A stretch of DNA of 64,000 nt from Sandaracinobacteroides hominis (lineage in GTDB: Bacteria; Pseudomonadota; Alphaproteobacteria; Sphingomonadales; Sphingomonadaceae): contig NZ_JADCUC010000003.1 in assembly GCF_016464365.1 (NCBI RefSeq), positions 390,029 to 454,028 on the forward strand. Direction: 5' to 3'. This document shows positions 51,601 through 58,274 of the stretch, one piece after another (position 1 is the first letter of the stretch; each line of letters begins with the position of its first letter). Position numbers and translations under genes: made by a program. Below the pieces are notes generated by a model, which saw only the letters and a list, made by a program, of their open reading frames with translations, was not told the DNA's origin and searched no databases.

Positions 51601-51788
51601 GGAGCAAAGCTCTGGTTGGCATAGTTGGCGGTAACGCCCGGCCTGGCGGCGGGGTCTTCGCTGCACGCCGCGCGTGCAGTTGTCGGGACCAGCATTGCGA
51701 GGGCAAAGCCGCCCAGCGCCAGCAGACAGGGTTTCAGAGCGCGGCGATCCATGGCCGAAAGCCTCTGCGTTTCAACGATCTCGTTCAT
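45687..51788 (-). CDS. Giant glycine-rich autotransporter (type Va-like) with C-terminal beta-barrel
   Basis: The 2033-residue protein has an extended signal peptide (LLALGGFALAMLVPTTARA, about residues 27-45). Its passenger of about 1600 residues is built from imperfect repeats with the core AQSIGGGGG-x-GG, spaced about 40-70 residues. It ends in an autotransporter barrel of about 280 residues (from DRCAWARALANTATQDAEAD to the terminal F of AKLTILF). An acidic, non-repetitive helical insert (SISEDMLSSIEEMEKILKQL-like, about residues 973-1030) interrupts the repeats. It probably forms a long beta-helix on the cell surface; adhesion is the usual guess. GGGGGGAG precedes the ATG, 16 bp after the ampH-like stop, so it is probably co-transcribed. 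Confidence 0.88.
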   Translation of the reverse strand: MNEIVETQRLSAMDRRALKPCLLALGGFALAMLVPTTARAACSEDPAARPGVTANYANQSFAPGTPYAIANNGAPGCRGADGGLDDDGSPGLPGQGAGGIHSAGTNVTIAGASDGSNALTLLARGGRGGDGGDGGMPLFNYVTGGAGGAGGASAGIDLAFTGSMGVDSGGNYATSGIVADAIGGRGGEGGSTYPGSTFEKVGGIGGLGGLGGSIVVTGAGNLTVGSFGITAQADGGGGGGGGFVTTDLEINGLTGGQGGDGGDGGSVSIRWDSGLVWAGGNGWFATASGGAGGNGGGTGYYTNTNQGGDAGHGGDAGAATALLGGGGIRVSGVEQSLDGGMVVLAVGGSGGTGGTPGGGISQQGGKGGNGGDGGTASATVLGNIDMTSRGLAPSASVYVNANGGAGGVGGNADALEGSAGAGGKAGAGGSASLTVGNADLLGELKATGELASAALVQSIGGGGGNGGQAEFNAQGGRGSAGGNAGAVTADIVNGHLIANDAYGSALVAQSIGGSGGVGGNATGGGGILAIRIGGDGATGGDGGTVDLNLLRSSILGSLNALGNGGVLAQSIGGAGGAGGSATVVGDALFAMAVGGKGGSGGLGGKVNVTSAALIGSYGDHAAGIQAQSIGGGGGKGGAATIFGLGPVPSVSVAVGGNGGVGGVGGDVSIVNSGGVSTFGADAIGLKAQSIGGGGGSGGAAVARTLSLTVEPIPAVSISVAIGGSGGAGNSAGRASISNSGLSANIMTANHGSHALLAQSIGGGGGVGGDSTAASYSAGDQGDLTISVSVAVGGNGGDGGHAGEADVLNSGLLVTMGADAYGLAVQSIGGGGGFGGAGDATATAGTAKGSFGADVAVGGKGHAGGHGYLARGDNEGGITTGGDGSDGMFVQSVGGGGGAGGGGVGTASGDNLSISVGVGGSGGAGGDGGEATAVNGGAIVTRGTDAAGLFAQSIGGGGGKAGKAGATSGGNTEVDLVKSLVEALAGGLNLDVSSSEEYDIIFEIAGISEDMLSSIEEMEKILKQLKAGPPYKIGQVDNLSVGVAVGGNGGAAGEGGHTIAINNGEISTWGAQSDGMFVQSVGGGGGKGGAASSTGSSSDDASNQSAIAVGGSGGAAGDGGDVDAKNAAGAQIRTFGVLGFGIAAQSVGGGGGSGGMAGDVSGSLFSLSVGVGGSGGTQGHGGGVLVENDGRISTGGKHGIGILAQSIGGGGGLVRTMTTDQTFDPNDLVENPQGRVADIHGVSINIGGRNSPAGDGGAVQVNVSARIDTSGRTAHAIVAQSIGGGGGAAFGGQLVELPSGAEGGTGIGGAVGVRLTRGAVVSTIGNGSYAILAQSIGGGGGIAGDLASVEDGEIGILNGNIVRGTGDGGKVSVDLSGARVGTSGAFSPAIFAQSIGGGGGLLGLNDKLLFGSAGGDGAAGESITIHIVDSFIATTGPRSPAVMAQNDGVLSGTTILTIDATSSVKGGLNDSDTAPTMTGAIHILGGRSNSITNAGLISGVDGDHETIAIHVIGGYTEINNSGTIVGSVITSHPLNNFYNQQGGVVEAHERIELGAEGNFHNSGTLEVGGALRTGTTAMIGNLTQDDSGRLLFDVDFTGTSDQLTVDGHADIGGTVVVRPSRISNRTVTLLTAQQGVVLHPSGVATAGDFALYDLPVKVSGNSLQITPEARFVQQAESLGAGHRSVAGSLQALFESGASADEAFNRLAGVSSAASYQSALEQISGKALGSFGSFRFNSSRTFAASLFGGCGQTEPEEKSVDRCAWARALANTATQDAEADVLGYSADATALQMGGQLPLSDTLALIGSLAYESSKFRDDDARITGDAVVGGLGLLYTQERLELSAGIDLAYGWYKSRRTITLGGFDDDATARPEQSQMGAHVRAAYNLIDSGDAFVRPFVEGHAIHVSNKAFAEHSASPFRLAVDGQSDTAWIGVAGLELGTRVALSDRLALRPFASGAIELDQDRSWTTTARLAGQPQSDSFQQTTAGPGTLGRFSIGADLLGSNNIAFSVQYAPEFGKGYSSHSGTAKLTILF

Positions 51789-51804
51789 GGGCTCCCCCCG
51801 ATGC

Positions 51805-52926
51805 CTATCTGGTCGCGAGACTTGCGATCAGCCCGTTCACAGTCCTGGTGATGTCGCCAAACATGGCGAAATCGGCGCGGTTGACGACGACCAGCACGGC
51901 GACATCGCGCCCCGGAGCCATCGCCACGTAGCTCATGAAGCCGAGGCCGGCGCCGCTCTTGGTAAGCAGCATCGGCTTGATGCCGTCGGCAGCGACCGAG
52001 ACCCAACCCATGCCCAGCCCGGCCATGGAGGCGCCTTCATCGAAGCCGATGGCGGCATCGAGCCCCTGCCGCGCGCGATAGACGGCGTGGGCGATGCCAA
52101 GCCTTCCGTCCGGGTCGGCAAGGCTGTGGATCATCCAGCGCGCCATGTCGTCGCCGGTGCTGTAGAGGCCGCCGCTGCCGCCGGTTGCGCGGGTGTCACC
52201 ACAAGGGAAAGTGCCGCCGAGCCCGGAGCCGGTCATCAGCCTGGCGCATTGCTCGGCGGTCGGGTTCAGCGTCGTGTCCGGCATGCCGAGCGGCTGGGTG
52301 ATCCGCGCCTTCAGCAGCTCGGAATAGGGCATGCCGCCGGCAGTTTCAGTGGCGTCGGTCAAAAGATCGAAGCCGACATTCGAATAGGAAGCGATGCTGC
52401 CGGGCGCCCATGGGAGCGCCTGCGCGGGGAGCCATTTCCAACGGTCGGCACGCGCCGGCCAGGCGCGCGGGTTCACCCCATCGGGGGCGCCGGGCATTTC
52501 GCGCGGCATGGCGGCGGAATGGGTGGCAAGATCGAGCAGCGTGATCTGGCGCTGGCCGGAGGCGGGGACTTTCGCGCCGCCGCCATACATCTGCAGCGGG
52601 TCGGTGAGGCGCAGCTTGCCGTCGGCGGCGAGCGAGGCAGCAACTTCGCTGACGAAAACCTTGGTGATGGAATTGAGCCGGAGTAGCGATTTTCCGTCCG
52701 GCTTCCTGCCGCTGCCCTTGGCGGTTTCGCCAAAGCCATAGACGGTCGACTGGCCGTTGCGGACGACCACCATGACCATGCCCGGCGCGCCGGATTCCAG
52801 GAACAGCACCTCCCCGGCGAACTCGGCTGCCCCAACGACAGGATCGGCGGCCGCCGCTGCCGCCGTTCCAACCGAAAGCGCACCAGCCAGAAGTGCCGCA
52901 CCCAGCGCAAACCTGCGAAAACCCAT
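51805..52926 (-). CDS. AmpH-like serine hydrolase (class C beta-lactamase family)
   Basis: The product of about 373 residues has a signal peptide (RRFALGAALLAGALSVGTAA) and the three penicillin-binding motifs: SITK in LLRLNSITKVFVSEVAASLA, YSN in IASYSNVGFDLLTDAT, and KSG in PMLLTKSGAGLGFMSYV. The stretch around SITK resembles AmpH-type D-alanyl-D-alanine carboxypeptidase/endopeptidase. It probably acts on peptidoglycan in the periplasm. The start is ambiguous between ATG 52926 and TTG 52941. Divergent from a TetR gene, upstream of the large autotransporter. Confidence 0.82.
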   Translation of the reverse strand: MGFRRFALGAALLAGALSVGTAAAAAADPVVGAAEFAGEVLFLESGAPGMVMVVVRNGQSTVYGFGETAKGSGRKPDGKSLLRLNSITKVFVSEVAASLAADGKLRLTDPLQMYGGGAKVPASGQRQITLLDLATHSAAMPREMPGAPDGVNPRAWPARADRWKWLPAQALPWAPGSIASYSNVGFDLLTDATETAGGMPYSELLKARITQPLGMPDTTLNPTAEQCARLMTGSGLGGTFPCGDTRATGGSGGLYSTGDDMARWMIHSLADPDGRLGIAHAVYRARQGLDAAIGFDEGASMAGLGMGWVSVAADGIKPMLLTKSGAGLGFMSYVAMAPGRDVAVLVVVNRADFAMFGDITRTVNGLIASLATR

Positions 52927-53014
52927 CTGCCCCTCGTCCAATTGCCTGCCCCCCGGAGTCGGATCGAATCCATCAAATGGAAATAGAGTGCTCTTTTTCG
53001 ACCAATGTTCAAAT

Positions 53015-53043
53015 TTGTCAACCTATAGACTTTTTTTTAATAG
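53015..53043 (+). promoter_or_regulatory. Promoter of the tetR gene, overlapping a divergent -35
   Basis: TTGTCA (53015-53020), 17 bp, TAATAG (53038-53043) forms a good housekeeping promoter ending 18 bp before the tetR ATG. On the other strand the same bases give TTGACA (53021-53016), a full -35 facing the ampH-like gene. The AT-rich segment also holds GTCAACCTATAGAC, a possible operator half-pair. Confidence 0.6.
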
Positions 53044-53061
53044 TCGGTATCGTCCAACCGA

Positions 53062-53727
53062 ATGTCGCAGAAAGAAAACAGCTCGAAACCGCTCCCTGAT
53101 CCAACGCTGGCACGGCGTGCCCGACAGCAGCGTCGCCGGGATCAATCCCGCGAGGATATTCTGGCGGCTGCCCGTGTGGTGATGCTCCGCGACGGCATCG
53201 GCGCGGTCACGCTCGATGCCGTCTCGCGGGAGGCCGGCATGTCGAAAACCGGGCTCTATTATTATTTTGCCTCAAAGGAGGCGCTGGTTTTCGAGCTGGT
53301 CTTCGCCGTCTGGCAAAGCCATGGCGAGCGCGTCAGTTGCGCCGTCGACGCTGTCGAGACCGGCCAGGAAGCCCTGTCCGCAGTCATCCGCAACACGGTT
53401 GAGCGCTTCGCACCGCAGATGGATGATTTCCGCCTCGCCTTCCTTGTCAGCCAGATTTCCGGCCCCTCGGGTCTCCAGGTCTCTCAGGAACAGTTTGAGC
53501 GCATCCGCCCGCTCAACAACCTCATCCTGAGCGAAGCGACCGCCAAGCTCTCCGAAAGCGATCGCCCCGGGGTTGTCGAACCTCGCCTGCTGGGCTTCCT
53601 GGCCTTTGTATCGGCCCTGGGGGTACTCACCATGAAGGGGCTCGTTGAATCGCTCGGCGATCCGCTTCTCTATTCCGACGAGCAGTTGATAGACGGGCTG
53701 AGCAAGGTCTTCGCTACCGCCTCCTAG
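53062..53727 (+). CDS. TetR family regulator
   Basis: The 221-residue protein has an Arg/Gln-rich start and a TetR HTH at about residues 30-75 (SREDILAAARVVMLRDGIGA; SREAGMSKTGLYYYFASKEA), with a C-terminal ligand domain of unknown specificity. It is divergent from the ampH-like/autotransporter unit and shares the promoter region, so it probably controls that unit and itself. Confidence 0.88.
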   Translation: MSQKENSSKPLPDPTLARRARQQRRRDQSREDILAAARVVMLRDGIGAVTLDAVSREAGMSKTGLYYYFASKEALVFELVFAVWQSHGERVSCAVDAVETGQEALSAVIRNTVERFAPQMDDFRLAFLVSQISGPSGLQVSQEQFERIRPLNNLILSEATAKLSESDRPGVVEPRLLGFLAFVSALGVLTMKGLVESLGDPLLYSDEQLIDGLSKVFATAS

Positions 53728-54106
53728 ACCGCCCGCATCCTTGCGCCCCCAACGATAGGGACTTCGCTGATCTACCCAATTGGGTGAAACGCCCCGATCC
53801 GGGGCGGGCGCCAGGCCCTTGCGCTCATTTGCAGACAGTGCTGCCTGAACGAATCTGCGATCGCGCGAGATCGAACGGCCATGCCGCACAGTGCCCCCGC
53901 CCGCAGGCCGGCGAACGACGTTCGCCATCTGTCCCGCCGCGAAACCATCCGCTGACGAACCCCTGTACGAACACTTATGCGAACACTTGTGCAGAACGTG
54001 AAATCAGTTTACCTGATCGTTTAATAGATAAAATACTAACTATCTACAATCTGACTGTCTCCACGAAGCCGCGATGCGGGCGCTGTTCGACGAGGGAGGG
54101 GAAGGG
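53728..54106. other. 379-bp intergenic region with short repeats
   Basis: No gene is supported here. The right half is unusually AT-rich for this genome. It holds a 12-bp tandem pair, GAACACTTATGC and GAACACTTGTGC (about 53968-53991), and the inverted repeat TAGATA-N10-TATCTA (54025-54046), both upstream of the lysR gene. A short GC-rich inverted element near 53788-53816 (CGCCCCGATCCGGGGCGGGCG) follows the tetR stop and may end its transcript. Confidence 0.5.
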
Positions 54107-55126
54107 ATGAACCTGCAGGCAAGTTGCATCCGGGCCGTAGAAAAGCCCACGCTCCGGCTCGGAGAAGGCGGCCGCCGGCTGGGTCGGTCGCTCAACGGTT
54201 TCGATATCCTGACGCTTCGCCTGCTGGTTTGCGCGGCGGAGGAGGGGAACCTTGCCCGCGTCTCCGAACGGCATAACATCGCGACATCGGCGGTCAGCCG
54301 CCGTATTTCCGATTTCGAGGCGCGCTATGGCGTGCAGATGTTCGACCGCCACGATCGCGGCGTCCTTCCCTCGCCCGACGGGGCGCAGATGCTGCAACGC
54401 ATCCGCACCATCCTCGACCAGCTGGAAGCGGTGGCCGACGAGCTGCTGGAGCGACGCGACGGCGCCGCCGGGCTGGTGCGTATCCAGTCCAACATGTCGT
54501 CCTCGATCTCGGCTTCGCTGCCGATGCGGATCGCCGAATTCCGCCGCGCGCATCCGCGCATCGAGGTGGAACTGGACGAATGCACCAGCATCGACATCGT
54601 CAGCGCCGTCAGCTCCGGCGCCTGCGAGATCGGCGTGGTTTCCGGCAATGTCGACGCGCGCGGGCTGGAGCTGATCCCCTGGCAGGAGGACGAGCTGGTG
54701 GCGGTGCTGCCGCAGGACCTGCCGCTGGCGCAGAAGCCGGAGCTCTGCTTTGCCGATTTGCTGGACCATCCGTTCATCAGCGTCCGCCGCGATGGCGCCC
54801 TGACTAACCTGTTTCGCACGCAGGCGGCGGCCATCGACCGCACGCTGCACAGCTGCGCCTATATGATGAGCTTCGGCGGTGTCCGGTCGTGCGTGCGTGC
54901 CGGGCTGGGGGTGTCGATCCTGCCCGCCAACACCGCTTATCCCTTTGCCCGCGAGGAAGCGCTGGAAGTGCGCAAGCTGAGCGATCCCTGGGCGCGGCGC
55001 TCGCTGAAGCTGTGCGTGCGCAACAACGGCCGGATGACATCGCCGGCGCGACTTTTCGTGCAGCATCTGATCCGGCACAGCGAACTGGCGCAAGCCGAGC
55101 CGCGCATCCGCCTGCTGGCCTGCTAA
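54107..55126 (+). CDS. LysR family transcriptional regulator
   Basis: The product of about 339 residues has an N-terminal LysR HTH (LTLRLLVCAAEEGNLARVSE; HNIATSAVSRRISDFEARYG; FDRHDRGVLPSPDG) and a periplasmic-binding-like effector domain starting at GLVRIQSNMSSSISASLPMR. The inducer is unknown. ATG 54107 with GGGAAGGG just upstream is preferred over ATG 54074. It overlaps the convergent TetR gene by 4 bp and may regulate the TonB receptor-sulfatase unit beyond it. Confidence 0.87.
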   Translation: MNLQASCIRAVEKPTLRLGEGGRRLGRSLNGFDILTLRLLVCAAEEGNLARVSERHNIATSAVSRRISDFEARYGVQMFDRHDRGVLPSPDGAQMLQRIRTILDQLEAVADELLERRDGAAGLVRIQSNMSSSISASLPMRIAEFRRAHPRIEVELDECTSIDIVSAVSSGACEIGVVSGNVDARGLELIPWQEDELVAVLPQDLPLAQKPELCFADLLDHPFISVRRDGALTNLFRTQAAAIDRTLHSCAYMMSFGGVRSCVRAGLGVSILPANTAYPFAREEALEVRKLSDPWARRSLKLCVRNNGRMTSPARLFVQHLIRHSELAQAEPRIRLLAC

Positions 55127-55791
55127 TCCCTGTCGAGCAGGCTGCCGAAGGCCGCGACCAGCATGTCGGCATGCTGCCGCACGGCTTCGTCGCTGAAGGG
55201 GTCGCGATGCGCCATCTGCTGCATCATATGATGGGAGTTGTAGATCATCGCCCCTGCCCCGTGGATCGAAAGTGTCAGCGCCACGGGATCCCATTCCTTC
55301 AGCCTGCCCTGTTCCTGCAGCTGGCTGATGAGCTGGCGCAGCGGGCTGTATTGCGGGCTGCCCAGCTCGCGCAACAGCCACTTCAGCCGCTCGCCGCCGG
55401 ATAGCCCCTCGCGGAACATCACCCGCCCCAGCTGCGGCACCTTGGCCGAGGAAATCACATAGCGGCGCAGCAGCACCTTGAAGCGCGCTTCCAGCGGCAG
55501 GTCGCTATACTCATCCATGTTCAGGGTGTGGCGGGTGTCGATGCGGCCAATCAGGTCGCGCATCGCCTGACGCCACAGCTCGTCCTTGGTCTCGAAATGA
55601 TAGAGCACGACCGATTGCGAGCTGCCTGCCGCCCTGGCGATCTCCGCCGTGGAAACGGAATCGAAGCCATGCTCGGCGAACAGCTCCGCCGCAGCCGCCA
55701 GGATGCGCTTGCGCCCATCCCGTTCCCGACCGCGCCTGGCTTCCGGCGATGCCGTTGCCCCGGCCTTTGCCTGTTCGCCTGTCATACGCAT
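55123..55791 (-). CDS. TetR family regulator, divergent from the receptor-sulfatase unit
   Basis: The 222-residue protein has a TetR HTH (GRKRILAAAAELFAEHGFDS; AEIARAAGSSQSVVLYHFET) and a long C-terminal domain with a LLRRYVISSAKVPQLGRVMF helix. It starts at 55791 (MRMTGEQAKAG), with AGGA upstream. It faces the TonB receptor gene across a 204-bp region and is the best candidate for its regulator. Confidence 0.86.
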   Translation of the reverse strand: MRMTGEQAKAGATASPEARRGRERDGRKRILAAAAELFAEHGFDSVSTAEIARAAGSSQSVVLYHFETKDELWRQAMRDLIGRIDTRHTLNMDEYSDLPLEARFKVLLRRYVISSAKVPQLGRVMFREGLSGGERLKWLLRELGSPQYSPLRQLISQLQEQGRLKEWDPVALTLSIHGAGAMIYNSHHMMQQMAHRDPFSDEAVRQHADMLVAAFGSLLDRD

Positions 55792-55871
55792 TCTACCCGT
55801 TCCTCGATCGGGCAACTGCCCTGGATCAGCGCACAGATTGCCCGTCCGCCGCCCAATAGGCGAGATGTTCG

Positions 55872-55883
55872 GATTGCCCAATC
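55872..55883. promoter_or_regulatory. Candidate TetR operator
   Basis: GATTGCCCAATC is an inverted repeat with perfect 5-bp arms (GATTG / CAATC) and a 2-bp centre, between the divergent TetR and TonB receptor genes. Related CCCAAT/GCCAAT words recur on either side at 55851-55857 and 55899-55904, about 22-25 bp apart. Confidence 0.35.
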
Positions 55884-55995
55884 GATAAGCCTCGCTTCGC
55901 CAATCGCGACGTTACCTGCACCGCCTCCCGGCCTATCCTCCGGCCAAAGCCCAAGGCGGGGAAACGCCGGGCGCCAAGAAGCGGTGGGAGGATAT

Positions 55996-58251
55996 ATGCA
56001 CAAACACATCTGGCTCTGTTCGGCGGCAATGCTGGCGTTCGCTTCGCCGCTTTATGCGCAGGAAGCAGATGCACCGGCAGACGCGGCAGTTGCCGAAACC
56101 GGCGATCCCTTTGCCGACATCGTCGTTACCGCACAGCGCCGGCAGGAAAGCGTGCAGGACGTGCCGATCTCCATCGCGGTGCTGAACGAGGCGACAGTCG
56201 CCGCCAGCGGCAACACCAACATCACCAGCCTGAACGGATTGGTGCCCAACGTGGTGCTGCAGACGCAGGGGCTGGTCGCCAATGTGCCGATGATCTCCAT
56301 CCGCGGCATGAGCAGCGCCGACCCTGACCCGAATGCCGACCCGAAGGTGAGCACGATCATCGACGGCGTCTATATCCCCTTTGTTTCCAGCACCATGCTG
56401 GACATGTTCGACGTCGAGCGGGTGGAAATCCTGAAGGGCCCGCAGGGCGTGCTGTTCGGCAAGAACAACCTCGCCGGTACCATCAACGTGATCACCGCGC
56501 GCCCCACCGAGGATTTCGGCATCGACGCGCGCGGCACCGTCGGCTCCTTTGGCGCACGGCAGTTCCGCGGCCGCATCAACAGCGGCCGCATCGGCGACGC
56601 CATCGCCGCCAAGCTGATGGTGAACATCCGCGAATATGGCGGCTACAGCGAGAACGTCATCACCGGCAACAAGCTGAACGGCACCAGCGTGCGCGCCGTG
56701 CGCGGCGCGCTGAACTTCGATCGCGGCGGCGCGCTCGATTCGACCTTGGTGGTAGACTGGCTGAAGCAGGATACCACCGGACCCGCCCCGCATGTGCTCG
56801 ACAATGGCGACCCCAACTGGGACCGGCTGCCGGATGTGGTGAAGACCGACATTCGCAAGTCGGCCGTGCTGTTCGATCCGATCGCCAACACCGAAACCTA
56901 TGGCGGTTCGTGGACGACCAACCTCGACGTCGGCTTTGGCTCGGTGGCGGCCGTGCTCGGCTATCGCCACCTCACCTACCTGACGCGCGGTGACTTCGAC
57001 GGGCTTATCACCCCCGCCCCGCAGCTGGACGTAACCCGCGACTTCTCCGGTGAATCGACCAGCGGCGAGTTGCGCTATGTCTCGCCCGCCGACCAGCCGG
57101 TCGATTTCGTCGCCGGGCTCTACTTCCAGTCCGACACCTGGAGCCAGGACAATACCGTTCTGGCGAACCCCACCACCACGACATTGTCGCAGCTGCACCA
57201 GAAGACGCAGAGCTACGCCGTCTTCGTGATGGCAAACGCGCGTCCGCTGGACGGGCTGACGCTATCGGTCGGCGCCCGCTACAGCTACGACAAGAAGAAC
57301 TACAACATCGGCTCGCAGGCGCTGGTGAACGGCCGCCTTGCCTCCTCGTTCACGGCCGATCTGGAAGCGAGCTGGGCCGAACTGACGCCGCGCTTTACCG
57401 TCGAATATCGCTTCTCCCCGGCGGCGATGGTCTATGCGACCTATTCCGAGGGCTACAAGGCGGGCGGCTTCAACTCGCGCGGGACGATTGCGGAGAATGT
57501 CGGGCCGTTTAACCCGGAGTATGTGGACGCCTATGAAATCGGCGCCAAGACCGACCTGTTCGACCGCATGCTGCGCCTGAACGCCGCCGGCTTCATCAAC
57601 AAGTATCGCGACCTGCAAGGCGCGGTGACGAAGATGGGCGCGGTTCGGGCAGAGAATATCACCACCAATATCGCCGCTGCCGAGATCCGGGGCTTTGAAG
57701 CGGACGCGACGCTGCGGCCTTCGCGCAACCTCTCGTTCAACGCCAACATCGCCTATCTGCACGCGCGCTACACCGATTTCTGCGCCGACGTGGACGGCGT
57801 ATTTGGCAGCAACGCGCCGCAACCCCGCCAGTGCGGCCCGGCGGTGCCGATCCGGATCAACGGCGTGCCGAACGGCACCTATATGGTGCCCGTCGATTCC
57901 ACCAATCTCGATCTCGCCAACGCGCCGGAATGGAGCGGCAGCATCGCCGCCGACTGGCGCATCCCTGTCGGCATCGGCGAAATCGGCCTGCACGGGGACG
58001 CCCGCTATACGCCGCGCTACAACACCTGGGGCCGCAGCCTGGATCCCGGCTATTACCGCGACGAGGTGGTGCTGCTGAACGCCAATATCTCGCTGACGGG
58101 GCCTGACGACCGCTGGAAGGTGACGGTCTATGGGCAGAACCTGACCGATGCGGAGGTGATGTCGGGCGCGACCAGTGCAGGCGCCACGCCGATTTCGCAA
58201 TTCTATCAGCCGCCGCGCGAGTTCGGCGTCGATTTCTCGATCAGTTTCTGA
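55996..58251 (+). CDS. TonB-dependent outer membrane receptor linked to a sulfatase
   Basis: The 751-residue protein has a signal peptide (MHKHIWLCSAAMLAFASPLYAQ), the plug (ADIVVTAQRRQESVQDVPIS; ISIRGMSSADPDPNADPKVS; VEILKGPQGVLFGKNNLAGT) and a barrel ending REFGVDFSISF. GGGAGG precedes the ATG. Its stop overlaps an in-frame ATG of the sulfatase chimera (TGATG), so receptor and sulfatase are translated together; a sulfated ligand is a fair inference. Confidence 0.9.
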   Translation: MHKHIWLCSAAMLAFASPLYAQEADAPADAAVAETGDPFADIVVTAQRRQESVQDVPISIAVLNEATVAASGNTNITSLNGLVPNVVLQTQGLVANVPMISIRGMSSADPDPNADPKVSTIIDGVYIPFVSSTMLDMFDVERVEILKGPQGVLFGKNNLAGTINVITARPTEDFGIDARGTVGSFGARQFRGRINSGRIGDAIAAKLMVNIREYGGYSENVITGNKLNGTSVRAVRGALNFDRGGALDSTLVVDWLKQDTTGPAPHVLDNGDPNWDRLPDVVKTDIRKSAVLFDPIANTETYGGSWTTNLDVGFGSVAAVLGYRHLTYLTRGDFDGLITPAPQLDVTRDFSGESTSGELRYVSPADQPVDFVAGLYFQSDTWSQDNTVLANPTTTTLSQLHQKTQSYAVFVMANARPLDGLTLSVGARYSYDKKNYNIGSQALVNGRLASSFTADLEASWAELTPRFTVEYRFSPAAMVYATYSEGYKAGGFNSRGTIAENVGPFNPEYVDAYEIGAKTDLFDRMLRLNAAGFINKYRDLQGAVTKMGAVRAENITTNIAAAEIRGFEADATLRPSRNLSFNANIAYLHARYTDFCADVDGVFGSNAPQPRQCGPAVPIRINGVPNGTYMVPVDSTNLDLANAPEWSGSIAADWRIPVGIGEIGLHGDARYTPRYNTWGRSLDPGYYRDEVVLLNANISLTGPDDRWKVTVYGQNLTDAEVMSGATSAGATPISQFYQPPREFGVDFSISF

Positions 58252-58274
58252 TGCGTTCGCGGGAGAGGGAAGCC

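Noticed and set aside
45687..51788. Regular repeats that might suggest a CRISPR array or a repeat-in-toxin protein
   Set aside because: The periodicity comes from degenerate SIGGGGG protein repeats; there are no identical direct repeats with spacers and no GGxGxDxxx calcium nonapeptides.
53968..53996. GAAC words resembling further LexA boxes
   Set aside because: Spacings are 8 and 9 bases rather than the 7 required for GAAC-N7-GAAC.
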